From Paracoccus sediminis (GTDB taxonomy: Bacteria; Pseudomonadota; Alphaproteobacteria; Rhodobacterales; Rhodobacteraceae), in contig NZ_FZNM01000001.1 in the NCBI RefSeq assembly GCF_900188295.1, forward strand, positions 310,001 to 374,000: a DNA stretch of 64,000 nucleotides, given 5' to 3'. Position numbers and translations under genes: made by a program. The notes under the pieces were generated by a model. The model did not search any database, was not told the DNA's origin, and saw nothing but the letters and a program-made list of their open reading frames with translations. Shown here piece by piece: positions 8,154-17,661 of this stretch. Within the stretch, counting starts at the first letter, position 1. Every line of letters starts with the position of its first letter.

Positions 8154-9478
8154 TCGGGCACCAGGCCGCGCGGGGCAAAGCGCAGCACCAACAGCAGGAC
8201 CAGCCCCATGGCGATGAACCGCATGTGCGGCGCGCTGCCCAGAAGATGCGCCTTGATGTCGCCGTCGGGCAGGGGGCCGACCAGGACGCCGATCAGGTTC
8301 GGACCCCAGACCTCGACCTTGATCCACAGGAACCAGATCAGGATCGCGCCCAGCACCGATCCCCAGTTGTTGCCGGATCCGCCGACGATCACCATCACCC
8401 AGATCAGGAACGTATAGCGCAGCGGGTTGTAACCGTTGGGCGCCATCAGCCCGTCCAGCGTTATCATCATCGCCCCCGCGATGCCGATCACCGCCGATCC
8501 CAGAACGAAGATTTGCAGGTGGCGGGCGGTCACGTCCTTGCCCATCGCCTCGGCCGCGACCTCGTTGTCGCGGATGGCGCGCATCATCCGCCCCCAGGGC
8601 GATTTCAGCGCAAGCTGCGCCAAAAGGATGATCGCCAGCAGCACCACCAGGAACAGCGACAGGTAGCACAGCTTGACCCAGATGCCCGACGCCTCGGCCA
8701 CCCCCAAACCCCAGCGCCCGGCAAAATCCACAAAGGCGGGGTTCTGCTGCAAATCGATCTCATAAGGCACGGGGCGCGGGATCGAGGCGACGTTCTTGAC
8801 GCCGCGCGCCAGCCAGTCCTCGTTGCGCAGGACGGCCACGATGATCTCGCCGATGCCTAGCGTGGCGATGGCCAGATAGTCCGACCGCAGCCCCAGCGCG
8901 ACCTTGCCCACGGCCCAGGCGGCGGCTGCGGCAAAGGCGCCGCCCACCAGCCAGGACAGCAGGACCGGCAGGCCCAGCCCGCCGATGTTTCCGGTGCGGG
9001 CGCTGTCATTGGCCTCGATCGCGGAAACGGCGGGGTCGAACAGCCAGCGATAGGCGACAAAGCCCGCGATCAGCACTAGGGCCACCGCCCAGGCGCGGCG
9101 GGTGCGGGTATAGACGATCTTGGCCAAGGCCAGCGTGCCCAGGCCCACCAGCAGCGACCCGATCAGGCGCGGCCCGCCCGCGGCCCATGCGCCCTCGACC
9201 GGGGGCAGGGACACCAGCACCGGGGCCAGCCCGCCGATGGCCAGAAAGCCCACCACGCCGGTGTTGAACAGCCCGGCATAGCCCCATTGCATGTTCACCC
9301 CAAGCGCGGTGATGGCCGAGATCAGCCCCATGTTCAGGATCGCCAGCGCGGTGTTCCAGGATCCCGAAAACAGGCCGTTGCGGACCGTGCCCTCCAGCAC
9401 GAACAGGATCGCCAGGACCGCGAACAGGATGGGCGCGCGCCAGGGGCTGGATGCGGCGGCTTGACGGTTGGATGACAT
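8147..9478 (-). CDS. livM: Branched-chain amino-acid ABC transporter permease LivM
   Basis: A 443-residue inner-membrane permease with many hydrophobic segments. It carries the LivM-type block with AITALGVNMQWGYAGLFNTG and the cytoplasmic coupling loop SPWGRMMRAIRDNEVAAEAMGKD, which contacts the ATPases. It forms the channel with LivH. It is the last gene of the operon livG-livF-livH-livM on the minus strand, starting 12 bp after livH, and ends at a bidirectional terminator. It is longer than the 300-350 residues of many LivM proteins because of an extra membrane region between the first segments and the loop. Confidence 0.92.
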   Translation of the reverse strand: MSSNRQAAASSPWRAPILFAVLAILFVLEGTVRNGLFSGSWNTALAILNMGLISAITALGVNMQWGYAGLFNTGVVGFLAIGGLAPVLVSLPPVEGAWAAGGPRLIGSLLVGLGTLALAKIVYTRTRRAWAVALVLIAGFVAYRWLFDPAVSAIEANDSARTGNIGGLGLPVLLSWLVGGAFAAAAAWAVGKVALGLRSDYLAIATLGIGEIIVAVLRNEDWLARGVKNVASIPRPVPYEIDLQQNPAFVDFAGRWGLGVAEASGIWVKLCYLSLFLVVLLAIILLAQLALKSPWGRMMRAIRDNEVAAEAMGKDVTARHLQIFVLGSAVIGIAGAMMITLDGLMAPNGYNPLRYTFLIWVMVIVGGSGNNWGSVLGAILIWFLWIKVEVWGPNLIGVLVGPLPDGDIKAHLLGSAPHMRFIAMGLVLLLVLRFAPRGLVPEK

Positions 9479-9490
9479 GGCGGATCCCCC

Positions 9491-10498
9491 TTACACCGAC
9501 TTGCCGCGGAACAGCCCGGTCGGGCGGAACAGCAGAACCACGATCAGGATGACGAAGCTGACGGCGAATTTGTATTCGGTCCCCAGCAGTTGCAGCAGCC
9601 CGCCGGGTTCCCAGCCGGGGAACAGGTATCCCGCGACCTTGACCCAGGGGTATGTTACCGCGACCTCGGAAAAGGCCACCAGGAATCCGCCCGCGATCGC
9701 GCCGACCGGACTGCCCAGGCCCCCCACGATGGCGGCGGCGAAGATCGGCAGCAGGATCTGGAAATAGTTGAAGGGCCGAAAGGACTTGTCCAACCCGTAG
9801 AGCACGCCGGCAATGGTCATCAGCGCGGCGGCGATGATCCAGGTCAGGCGCACCACGCGTTCGGGATCGATGCCCGACAGCAGCGCCAGATCTTCGTTGT
9901 CGGAATAGGCGCGCATGGCCTTGCCCGCCTTGGTGCGGTTCAGGAACCAGAACAGCGCCGCGCAGACGATCGCCGTGACCACCACCGTCAGCGCCTGGGT
10001 GGATCGCAGGGCCAGTCCTTCGGCCAGGCCGGACCATTCGCGGAAATCGCGGACCGCGATGATGAAGCGCGCGCCGTCGTCGAAACGCTGTTCATCCACG
10101 CCGATGACCAGCCGCGTCAACCCGTTCATCACGAACATCACCCCGACCGAGGCCATCACGAAGATGATCGGCGCGGCCTTCTGGACGCGATAGAACCGGT
10201 ACACGGCGCGGTCGGTGCCCAAAACCAGCAGCGCCGTGGCGGCGATGCCCACCGGCAGGGCCAGCAGCGCCGTCGGCAACGGTCCCAGGGATATGCCCAG
10301 CGACTGCATCCCCCAGGTGGTCAGGATCGTGATGGCGGTGCCAAAGGCCATCGTGTCGCCATGGGCGAAGTTGGAAAACCGCAGGATGCCATAGATCAGC
10401 GTCACCCCCAGCGCGCCAAGCGCCAGTTGCGCCCCATAGGCGGCGGCAGGGATGAAGACAAAGTTCAAAAAGGCCACAAGGGCGTTGAGGATGTCCAC
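9491..10498 (-). CDS. livH: Branched-chain amino-acid ABC transporter permease LivH
   Basis: A 335-residue integral membrane protein of the LivH family. The N-terminal LGALGVTLIYGILRFSNFAHGD is the typical signature, and the coupling loop TKAGKAMRAYSDNEDLALLSGID follows the middle segments. It partners LivM as the transmembrane pore for leucine, isoleucine and valine. It starts with GTG at 10498, 3 bp after the livF stop, which fits translational coupling. Confidence 0.93.
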   Translation of the reverse strand: MDILNALVAFLNFVFIPAAAYGAQLALGALGVTLIYGILRFSNFAHGDTMAFGTAITILTTWGMQSLGISLGPLPTALLALPVGIAATALLVLGTDRAVYRFYRVQKAAPIIFVMASVGVMFVMNGLTRLVIGVDEQRFDDGARFIIAVRDFREWSGLAEGLALRSTQALTVVVTAIVCAALFWFLNRTKAGKAMRAYSDNEDLALLSGIDPERVVRLTWIIAAALMTIAGVLYGLDKSFRPFNYFQILLPIFAAAIVGGLGSPVGAIAGGFLVAFSEVAVTYPWVKVAGYLFPGWEPGGLLQLLGTEYKFAVSFVILIVVLLFRPTGLFRGKSV

Positions 10499-10501
10499 GT
10501 T

Positions 10502-11233
10502 TCAGCCCCCCAGGAAGGTTCGGCGGACCTCGGGGTCGGCCAGCAGGGCCTCTCCGGTGTCGGTATAGCGGTTGGCGCCCTGGACCAGGACATAGCCGAT
10601 GTCGGCGATCTCCAGCGCCTGACGGGCGTTCTGTTCGACCATCAGGATGGAAATGCCGGTGCGCGCGACCTCGATGATGCGGTCGAACAGTTCGTCCATG
10701 ACGATGGGGCTGACCCCGGCGGTGGGTTCGTCCAGCATCAGAAGCTGCGGCCGGGTCATCAGCGCGCGGCCCACGGCGACCTGCTGGCGCTGGCCCCCGG
10801 ACAGTTCGCCCGCCGCCTGACGGCGCTTTTCGGCCACGGCGGGGAACAGGTCATAGACCTGCGCCAGGGTCTGGCGCACGTCGTCGTCGCGGATATAGGC
10901 GCCCATTTCCAGGTTTTCCTCGACCGTCATGGTCGGGAAGATGTTGTGGGTCTGCGGCACGAAGCCCATGCCCTTGCGCACGCGCTCCTGCGGCGACAGG
11001 GCGGTGATGTCCTGACCGCCCAGGGTCACGCGGCCCTCGCGCAGGGGCAGCATTCCGAAGACGGCCTTCATGGCGGTGGATTTGCCCGCGCCGTTGGGGC
11101 CGACGATCACGGCGATCTGGCCCTGGTCCACGGTCAGGGTGCAGCCGTGCAGGATGTCGGCCTTGCCGTATCCGCCGCGCATCGCCTGGGCCGACAGGAA
11201 GGGCTGCGTGGTTTGCGGTTGGGACTGGATCAC
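10502..11233 (-). CDS. livF: Branched-chain amino-acid ABC transporter ATPase LivF
   Basis: A 243-residue ABC ATPase. Walker A is GPNGAGKST, the signature is LSGGQRQQ and Walker B is LLMLDEPTAG, followed by the H-loop region LMVEQNARQAL, where Gln-Asn replace the usual His as is common in LivF. It energises import through LivHM. The GTG start at 11233 overlaps the livG stop (GTGA, 11230-11233), so the two ATPase subunits are probably made in equal amounts by coupling. A longer open frame upstream lies inside livG and is not used. Confidence 0.93.
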   Translation of the reverse strand: MIQSQPQTTQPFLSAQAMRGGYGKADILHGCTLTVDQGQIAVIVGPNGAGKSTAMKAVFGMLPLREGRVTLGGQDITALSPQERVRKGMGFVPQTHNIFPTMTVEENLEMGAYIRDDDVRQTLAQVYDLFPAVAEKRRQAAGELSGGQRQQVAVGRALMTRPQLLMLDEPTAGVSPIVMDELFDRIIEVARTGISILMVEQNARQALEIADIGYVLVQGANRYTDTGEALLADPEVRRTFLGG

Positions 11234-12021
11234 AGCGCACCCCCCGCGGCCTTGACCTTGTTCTTCAGGCCGGTGCCCAGATAGGCCTCGATCACGTCCT
11301 CGTTCTGCATGATGTGGGCGGCGTCGCCCTGGGCCAAAACTTTGCCCGCCGCCATCACGATCACCGGGTCGCACAGCCGGCCGATGAAATCCATGTCGTG
11401 TTCGATGACGCAAAAGGTATAGCCGCGCTCACGGTTCAGCCGCACGATGGCGTCGCCGATGGTGCCCAGCAGGGTGCGGTTCACGCCCGCGCCCACCTCG
11501 TCCAGGAACACGACCTTGGCATCGACCATCATCGTGCGGCCCAACTCCAGCAGCTTTTTCTGCCCGCCCGACAGGTTGCCGGCCTTTTCGTGGGTCAGGT
11601 GGCGGATGGTCAGGAAATCCAGAACCTCGTCGGCGCGGCGGCGCAACTCGGCCTCCTCGCGCTCGATCCGGCCGCGTTGCAGCCAGGTCTTCCAGATCGT
11701 CTCGCCCGATTGGGCGCCGGGCACCATCATCAGGTTCTCGCGCACGGTCATCGACGAAAACTCGTGCGCCAGCTGGAAGGTGCGCAGCAGGCCCTTGTGG
11801 AACAACTCGTGCGGGGGCAGGCCGGTAATGTCCTCGCCATCCATGAAGACGCGGCCCGACGTGGGCGGCAGCACGCCCGCGATCACGTTGAACAGCGTCG
11901 ATTTGCCCGCGCCGTTCGGTCCGATCAGCCCGGTGATCGATCCCGTCTCGATGGTGACGCTGGCGCCATCGACGGCGCGGAAGCCGCCGAAATGCCGGTG
12001 GAGGTCTTCGACCCGTATCAT
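11230..12021 (-). CDS. livG: Branched-chain amino-acid ABC transporter ATPase LivG
   Basis: A 263-residue ABC ATPase of the LivG type. Walker A is GPNGAGKST and the signature is NLSGGQKK. The Walker B region reads VVFLDEVGAGVN; the usual LivG sequence is DEPxAGxN, so a Val replaces the Pro. The H-loop is CVIEHDMDF, and the C-terminal VIEAYLGTG is typical of LivG. It begins the livGFHM run. livK lies upstream behind a terminator, so livGFHM is probably transcribed by read-through or from a promoter between 12022 and 12080. Confidence 0.93.
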   Translation of the reverse strand: MIRVEDLHRHFGGFRAVDGASVTIETGSITGLIGPNGAGKSTLFNVIAGVLPPTSGRVFMDGEDITGLPPHELFHKGLLRTFQLAHEFSSMTVRENLMMVPGAQSGETIWKTWLQRGRIEREEAELRRRADEVLDFLTIRHLTHEKAGNLSGGQKKLLELGRTMMVDAKVVFLDEVGAGVNRTLLGTIGDAIVRLNRERGYTFCVIEHDMDFIGRLCDPVIVMAAGKVLAQGDAAHIMQNEDVIEAYLGTGLKNKVKAAGGAL

Positions 12022-12082
12022 TTCCGTACCCCGTCTTCACGCCATTGGTGAAGTGTGACCGCATTCAGCGGCTTTTGTCATG

Positions 12083-12117
12083 AAAAATGGCCCGGCAACC
12101 GCACAGGCTGCCGGGCC
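12083..12117 (-). terminator. Terminator after livK
   Basis: A 9-bp perfect stem, GGCCCGGCA (12089-12097) and TGCCGGGCC (12109-12117), with an 11-base loop. On the minus strand it is followed by AT and a T-run (12083-12087). It lies between livK and livG. Partial termination here would give more binding protein than transporter, which is usual for ABC importers. Confidence 0.85.
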
Positions 12118-12134
12118 GTATCATGTCCCGTGTC

Positions 12135-13319
12135 TCAGCGATAGCCGACGACGGTCATTTCGCCGTTGTCGAAGGACACCTCGCGATAGACGCCTGCGGT
12201 TTCGCCCGCGCCCACCATCTCGATGGAGGAGGCGCCGACATAGTCGATGTCGCCGCCGCCGTTCAGGATCTCCAGCCCCTTGGCCAGTTCACCCGGCAGG
12301 ATCTTTTCGCCCGGCTCGTTGGCGACATCCATGACGTTGTTCTTCCAGACGTTGGGATCGCTGGACTTGGCGGCGGCCATGGACAGCAGCATCAGCGCGG
12401 CCGCGTCATAGGCCTCGGCGGAATAGGCGCTGGAGCCGTCGAAGCCGGCTTCTTCGGCCATCGCCAGGAACTTTTCGCGGCCCTCGCCCTCGGCCGCGGG
12501 GTTCTGGCCGAAACTGCCGCTGATCTCGTCGCCAAAATTGTCGACCAGGGCCTGGCCCACCATGCCGTCGGGGAACACGAAGGTTTCGAAGGCGCCGGTG
12601 TCCAGCGCCGCGCGCACCACGCCCGAACCGCCCTGGTCCACATAGCCCACGACCACCAGCGCATCGCCGCCCGCCGCCGCCAGGGCCGCGACCTCGGCCG
12701 AATAGTCGGCCTTGCCGTCGTCATGGGCGGAATTGACGGTCACGGTGCCGCCCTTTTCGGTGAAGGACGCGGCAAAGGCGTCCGCTAGGCCCTTGCCGTA
12801 ATCGTTGTTGGTATAGGTGATGGCGGCGTTCTGGATGCCCTTTTCCATCATGATCTCGGCCATCACCTCGCCCTGGCGGGCGTCCGACGGCGAGGTGCGG
12901 AAGAACAGGCCCTGATCCTCGATGGTGGACAGCGCGGGCGACGTGGCCGAGGGCGAGATCATCACCACGCCGTTGGGCACGGCGACGTTCTGCAAGGACG
13001 CGATCGCCTCGCCCGAACACATGCCGCCGACGATTCCCTTGACCCCTTCGGCGGTAATCAGGCGTTCCACGGTGGCGGTGGCCGCCGCGGCGTCGATGCA
13101 GGTGGAATCCCCCTGGACGGGAACAACGGTCGAACCGTCCAGCAGCAGGCCGGAATCGCTGACCTCCTTCATGGCCAGTTCGGCGCCCGAGGCCATGCCC
13201 GGCGCCATGGATTCCAGCGGGCCGGTAAAGCCCAGCGACATGCCCATCTTGATTTCTTCGGCGCTGGCGGCACCGGCCAGCAACGCCCCGGCGGCGGTGG
13301 CCAGAAGAAGCTTTTTCAT
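12135..13319 (-). CDS. livK: Branched-chain amino-acid binding protein LivK
   Basis: A 394-residue periplasmic binding protein of the Leu/Ile/Val family. The signal peptide MKKLLLATAAGALLAGAASA is followed by a mature start EEIKMGMSLGFTGPLESM, the usual first strand and ligand loop. Later family blocks include SPSATSPALS, TYTNNDYGKGLADAF and GYVDQGGSGVVRAAL. It delivers substrate to LivHM. A strong GGGGAGAC site precedes the ATG at 13319. It is first in the cluster and followed by a terminator. Exact amino-acid specificity cannot be read from the sequence. Confidence 0.92.
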   Translation of the reverse strand: MKKLLLATAAGALLAGAASAEEIKMGMSLGFTGPLESMAPGMASGAELAMKEVSDSGLLLDGSTVVPVQGDSTCIDAAAATATVERLITAEGVKGIVGGMCSGEAIASLQNVAVPNGVVMISPSATSPALSTIEDQGLFFRTSPSDARQGEVMAEIMMEKGIQNAAITYTNNDYGKGLADAFAASFTEKGGTVTVNSAHDDGKADYSAEVAALAAAGGDALVVVGYVDQGGSGVVRAALDTGAFETFVFPDGMVGQALVDNFGDEISGSFGQNPAAEGEGREKFLAMAEEAGFDGSSAYSAEAYDAAALMLLSMAAAKSSDPNVWKNNVMDVANEPGEKILPGELAKGLEILNGGGDIDYVGASSIEMVGAGETAGVYREVSFDNGEMTVVGYR

Positions 13320-13433
13320 GTGATTGTCTCCCCGTTGGAACAATGTCCTGCGCGACAGGTTAGAAGCGCCTTTTGCAAAAGAAAAGCAGGATATTGCGGG
13401 AAAACCCTGCCTTTTCGGGCGGGTGACGCGGGG

Positions 13434-13925
13434 TCAGCGCCAGCCCAGGCGATCCCGGCGGCGCCCCAGGAACAGGCCGGGCAGGGTTGTCAGCAACCAT
13501 CCCAGGACCAGCCCGATGCCGGCCGCCCACAGGCCCGCAACCGTCACGGGCACGGCAGGGCGAAAATCGCCCCAGGTCGCGGCCAGGGTTTCCGTGTCGC
13601 GCAGCCGATGCGGCAGCAGCATCCGTTCCAGCGGCCCTGCGATGCGCAGCATCTGCAAATCCGCGCGCGCCCGGTCCAGGCGAATGAAAACGTCGCGCAT
13701 GTTGGACTGGTGTGCATCGCGGAAGGCGCTGCCGGACAGGTCGTCCAGGGCCTGATCCCGCGTCAGGCCCGCACCCTCGGCGCTGGCGTCAAATTCGGCG
13801 GCCATGCGGGCCAGCGCATCGACCTGTCCGCCCAGCCGCTGGACATACTGGTCCGAAAAGGCCGGGAATTGCGACAAGGCGGCAGCAAAGCACACCGCCA
13901 CCGCCAGCCGCAGCATCCCGATCAT
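13434..13925 (-). CDS. DUF2937 membrane protein
   Basis: A 163-residue protein of the DUF2937 family. It has an N-terminal hydrophobic segment ([13 protein letters not shown]), the family motif [14 protein letters not shown], a helical middle part, and a C-terminal transmembrane segment ([21 protein letters not shown]). Function is unknown. Its ATG overlaps the proS stop (ATGA, 13922-13925), so the two are translated together; this proS linkage is the only functional hint. Confidence 0.82.
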   Translation of the reverse strand: MIGMLRLAVAVCFAAALSQFPAFSDQYVQRLGGQVDALARMAAEFDASAEGAGLTRDQALDDLSGSAFRDAHQSNMRDVFIRLDRARADLQMLRIAGPLERMLLPHRLRDTETLAATWGDFRPAVPVTVAGLWAAGIGLVLGWLLTTLPGLFLGRRRDRLGWR

Positions 13926-15283
13926 TTGTCCTGCACCGTCAGGCCCAGCACGGGCGCATAGATCTGTTCCAGCCGGGCGATGGCGTCCTTGGGCGACATC
14001 TCCTCGGTTTCGCCGGTGCGGCGGCTGGTCAGTTCGACTTTGTTCGCCGCCAGCCCGCGCGGCCCGACGGTGATCCGCCAGGGCAGGCCGATCAGATCCA
14101 TGGTGGCAAATTTCGCCCCCGCCCGGTCGTCGCGGTCGTCGTACAGCGGGTCCATGCCGCGCGCCTGCAATTCCGCATAGATCGCGTCGCAGGCGCTGTC
14201 GGTGGAATTGTCGCCCTGTTTCAGGTTGACGATGCCCACGTGGAACGGGGTCACGCCCTCGGGCCAGATGATGCCGCGGTCGTCGTGGCTGGCCTCGATG
14301 ATGGCGCCCAGCAGGCGGGACACGCCGATGCCGTGGCTGCCCATTTCGACCGGCACGCGGGCGCCGTCGGGACCGACGACGGTGGCGCCCATGGCCTCGG
14401 AATACTTGGTGCCGAAATAGAAGATCTGGCCGACCTCGATCCCCCGCGCGGTGCGGCGGCGTTCTTCCGGCACCTGGGCGAAGACCGCCTCGTCATGGGT
14501 CTCGTCGGTGCGGGCATAGCGGCTGGTGAACTCCTCCAGCACGGCCTGGCATTGTTCGACGCTGTCATAATCGATCTGCCGATCGCCGAAGGTCAGGTCG
14601 GTGATCTGGCTGTCATAGAACACCTCGGATTCGCCGGTGTCCGCCAGCACCAGGAATTCATGCGTGTAATCGCCGCCGATCGGCCCGCCGTCCGCGCGCA
14701 TCGGGATGGCCTGCAAGCCCATCCGTTCATAGGTCCGCAGATAGCTGACCAGATGCCGGTTATAGGCGTGCAGCGCCGCGTCCCGCGTCAGGTCGAAGTT
14801 GTAGCCGTCCTTCATCAGGAACTCACGCCCGCGCATCACGCCGAAACGGGGGCGGATCTCGTCGCGGAACTTCCACTGGACGTGGTACAGCGTCAGGGGC
14901 AGATCCTTGTAGCTGTTCACATGGCTGCGGAAGATGTCGGTTATCATCTCCTCGTTCGTGGGACCGTACAGCAGGTCGCGCTTGTGGCGGTCCCGGACGC
15001 GCAGCATCTCCTCGCCGTAATCGTCATAGCGGCCCGACTCGCGCCACAGGTCCGCCGGTTGCAGCGTCGGCATCAGCAGGGGGATGTGGCCCGCGCGGCC
15101 CTGTTCCTCGTGGACGATCCGCTCGATGCGTTTCAGCACCTTGTATCCCAGCGGCAGCCAGGAATAGATGCCCGCGGCCTGCTGCTTTATCATGCCCGCG
15201 CGCAGCATCAGCCGGTGGCTGACGATCTGCGCCTCTTTCGGGTCTTCCTTGAGGACGGGCAGGAAATAGCGCGACAGACGCAT
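13922..15283 (-). CDS. proS: Prolyl-tRNA synthetase (short alphaproteobacterial type)
   Basis: A 453-residue class II aminoacyl-tRNA synthetase that charges tRNA-Pro. Motif 1 is around [17 protein letters not shown]. Motif 2 lies in [24 protein letters not shown]. Motif 3 is in [10 protein letters not shown]. At about 450 residues it lacks the large editing insertion of E. coli ProS (572 residues), as is normal for Rhodobacterales. The start [13 protein letters not shown] at 15283 follows AAGGAAGG. The open frame extends about 180 codons upstream, but that part overlaps the divergent glycosyltransferase gene and is not coding. Confidence 0.96.
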   Translation of the reverse strand: MRLSRYFLPVLKEDPKEAQIVSHRLMLRAGMIKQQAAGIYSWLPLGYKVLKRIERIVHEEQGRAGHIPLLMPTLQPADLWRESGRYDDYGEEMLRVRDRHKRDLLYGPTNEEMITDIFRSHVNSYKDLPLTLYHVQWKFRDEIRPRFGVMRGREFLMKDGYNFDLTRDAALHAYNRHLVSYLRTYERMGLQAIPMRADGGPIGGDYTHEFLVLADTGESEVFYDSQITDLTFGDRQIDYDSVEQCQAVLEEFTSRYARTDETHDEAVFAQVPEERRRTARGIEVGQIFYFGTKYSEAMGATVVGPDGARVPVEMGSHGIGVSRLLGAIIEASHDDRGIIWPEGVTPFHVGIVNLKQGDNSTDSACDAIYAELQARGMDPLYDDRDDRAGAKFATMDLIGLPWRITVGPRGLAANKVELTSRRTGETEEMSPKDAIARLEQIYAPVLGLTVQDK

Positions 15284-15400
15284 GAGGATACCTTCCTTCG
15301 TTTGCCGCTTCGTGTAGGGCAAAGCGGGCGGCCGGGGCAAGATGGCTGATGGACGGCCATTCCCCCGGCGTTTAGGCTGTGCGCGAAAAGGGGGATCCTG

Positions 15401-16366
15401 ATGTCCGCGCCCGTTTTCCTGCCTGGCTGGTTCCCGCAGCATGATTGCGCCGTGATCGTCGCCTGCGATGCGGCCTATCTGCCCTATGCCGCCGTCGTGG
15501 CGCGGCAACTGGCCGACGGCGCGCCCGCCTGCGACGTGCTGATCGGATCGCCCGACCCGCTGGATCTGCCCCATGTCCTGCGCGGGGCGGGCATCGGTCA
15601 TGTCGCGGCCCGGATGCCGCTGATCGAATCCGTCCTGCCGCTGGACGACCGGCGCAGCCTGGCGGCCTATATGGGGGTGTTCCTGGCATCGGCCCTGGGC
15701 GGCATCTATCGCCGGATACTGGTTCTGGACGCGGACATCCTGTTCGAACGGGGCGATCCGGCGCGGCTGATGGCGGCCGGCATGGGCGGACATGCGGTGG
15801 CGGCGGTGCGGGACAACCGCCAATGGCGCAGTCCGGCCAAGCGGGTGCCCGATTTTCGCCGGCTGGGCTGGGCTGCGGCGCCCTATTTCAATTCCGGCGT
15901 GGTCATGTACGACCCCGACAGCTGGGTCGCGCAGGATCTACCCGCCCGCTGCGCCGCCTTTGCCCGCCGGCACCTGAAGGGCCTTGGCCGAGACCAGGCA
16001 TTGCTGAACGGAACCCTGCACGGCGACTGGGCCGAGATCAGCCCGTTGTGGAACTGGCAGTTCACCTGGGCGTCCAGCCATCTTGCCGCGATGGCCGATC
16101 CCTGCCTGGTCCATTTCATCGGCCCGGTAAAACCGTGGCTGGACCGGTCCGAAGGAATCGTGCCGATGCGGTGGCGAATGCCCTATGGCGCGTTTCTGGC
16201 CGACCATTTCCCGGCGGCCGCGCGGCCAGGCCGCCCCGGAATCCGCCACTGGCCGGGACGGCGCCACCTGGGACGCAGCCTGCTGCGCCAGTGGCGGGCC
16301 TCGGCGCCGATGCTGGATTACCTTGGCCGCTTCGCCGACGAATACACGCTGCTTGATCCGCGCTGA
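15401..16366 (+). CDS. Glycosyltransferase, GT8-like
   Basis: A 321-residue predicted glycosyltransferase with a GT-A fold. The DxD metal and nucleotide-sugar motif is LVLDADILF (about residues 107-115). Further GT8 features are [11 protein letters not shown], the [10 protein letters not shown] block with the conserved Asp-Gln, and the C-terminal [11 protein letters not shown]is-Phe-x-Gly motif. It probably transfers a sugar from a nucleotide donor to an envelope polysaccharide or lipid; donor and acceptor are unknown. It stands alone, divergent from proS, and ends 76 bp before the PerM-like gene. Confidence 0.85.
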   Translation: MSAPVFLPGWFPQHDCAVIVACDAAYLPYAAVVARQLADGAPACDVLIGSPDPLDLPHVLRGAGIGHVAARMPLIESVLPLDDRRSLAAYMGVFLASALGGIYRRILVLDADILFERGDPARLMAAGMGGHAVAAVRDNRQWRSPAKRVPDFRRLGWAAAPYFNSGVVMYDPDSWVAQDLPARCAAFARRHLKGLGRDQALLNGTLHGDWAEISPLWNWQFTWASSHLAAMADPCLVHFIGPVKPWLDRSEGIVPMRWRMPYGAFLADHFPAAARPGRPGIRHWPGRRHLGRSLLRQWRASAPMLDYLGRFADEYTLLDPR

Positions 16367-16442
16367 TCCCGCCCGGTCGTCATGGGTTCTTGCAAGTCGT
16401 CCTGCGACGGGTCAGACAGAAATCAAACCCCCCGGAGGCAGG

Positions 16443-17657
16443 ATGCGCATACCGATACACAAGCAGTTGATGTGGTGGGGCATCGCGGCGGTGACGCTGT
16501 TGCTGGCGATGTGGCTGCTGGGCAATGCGATCCTGCCGTTCATCCTGGGGGCGGGCGTGGCCTATCTGCTGGATCCGGTGGCCGACCGGCTGGAACGCGC
16601 GGGTTGCAGTCGCGTCATGTCGGTGGTGGTGATTACCGTGGCCGCCGTGCTGGTCTTTGTCGGGGTCGTGCTGCTGGTCGTGCCGGTGATGCTGCGGCAG
16701 GCGACCTCGCTGATCGAGACCGCGCCCGCCATGCTGGAACAGGGCCGCCTGTTCCTGTCCAACCGCTTTCCCGAACTGCTGCCCGCCGACGGCGACATCG
16801 GCACGGCCCTGACCGACCTGGGCGCAAGCATGGGCGAACAGATGGGCACCCTGGCCTCGCGCGTGCTGTCGTCGGTGGGCGGCATCATCAGCGCCATCGC
16901 GATCCTGGTCATCGTGCCGGTGGTGGCCTTCTATCTGCTGCTGGACTGGGACCATCTGGTCGAACGGGTGGACACGCTGCTGCCGCGCGAACACGCCCCC
17001 ACCCTGCGCCGCATCGCGCGCGAGATCGACGAGGCTTTGTCGGGCTTTGTCCGGGGGCAGGGGCTGGTCATGCTGATCCTGGGGACATGGTACGCCATCG
17101 GGCTGATGATCGTGGGCCTGCCCTTCGGGTTCTTCATCGGCGTGATGGCGGCGCTGCTGTCGTTCATCCCCTATGTGGGCGTGCTGATCGGCGGGGCCAC
17201 GGCCATCGGGGTCGCGCTGTTCAGTTTCTGGGGCGATCCGCTGTGGATCGGGCTGGTCGTCGCGATCTTTGCCATTGGCCAGGTGGTCGAGGGGAATTAC
17301 CTGCAACCCAAGATCGTCGGCCACCATGTCGGCCTGCATCCGGTCTGGCTGCTGCTGGCCTTGTCGGTCTTCGGGATGCTGTTCGGTTTCGTCGGCATGG
17401 TCATGGCGGTGCCGCTGGCCGCCGCGCTGGGCGTGGTCGGCCGTTTCCTGACGCAGCGGTATCAGGACAGCGCGCTGTTCACCGGCCAGGCGCTGCCCCC
17501 CGATCCCGGCCAGCCCATGCTGGTCGAGATCGTGCCCCCGGGCACCGTCGCCAATTCCATCCGCGAGGCGCGCATCCGCGCCGACCAGAACCGCGCCCTG
17601 GACCAGATCGCGATGATGCGCGAGGAAATCGCCCGCAGGCATCCCGAAGCCCAATAG
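16443..17657 (+). CDS. AI-2E family (PerM-like) membrane protein
   Basis: A 404-residue inner-membrane protein of the AI-2E exporter/PerM superfamily. About eight hydrophobic segments are visible. Typical blocks are FILGAGVAYLLDPVADRLE near the start, VVAFYLLLDWDHL in the middle, and LSFIPYVGVLIGG then NYLQPKIVGHHVGLHPVWLLLAL near the end. The family includes quorum-signal exporters and Na+/H+ antiporters, so the substrate is open. It starts at 16443 after CCCGGAGGCAG. hda begins 4 bp after its stop, so the two are an operon, a common pairing in alphaproteobacteria. Confidence 0.9.
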   Translation: MRIPIHKQLMWWGIAAVTLLLAMWLLGNAILPFILGAGVAYLLDPVADRLERAGCSRVMSVVVITVAAVLVFVGVVLLVVPVMLRQATSLIETAPAMLEQGRLFLSNRFPELLPADGDIGTALTDLGASMGEQMGTLASRVLSSVGGIISAIAILVIVPVVAFYLLLDWDHLVERVDTLLPREHAPTLRRIAREIDEALSGFVRGQGLVMLILGTWYAIGLMIVGLPFGFFIGVMAALLSFIPYVGVLIGGATAIGVALFSFWGDPLWIGLVVAIFAIGQVVEGNYLQPKIVGHHVGLHPVWLLLALSVFGMLFGFVGMVMAVPLAAALGVVGRFLTQRYQDSALFTGQALPPDPGQPMLVEIVPPGTVANSIREARIRADQNRALDQIAMMREEIARRHPEAQ

Positions 17658-17661
17658 ACCG

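Noticed and set aside
13922..15823. A proS reading frame extended about 180 codons upstream
   Set aside because: The extra part has no ribosome site, no homology and overlaps the divergent glycosyltransferase gene; the canonical ProS start is at 15283.
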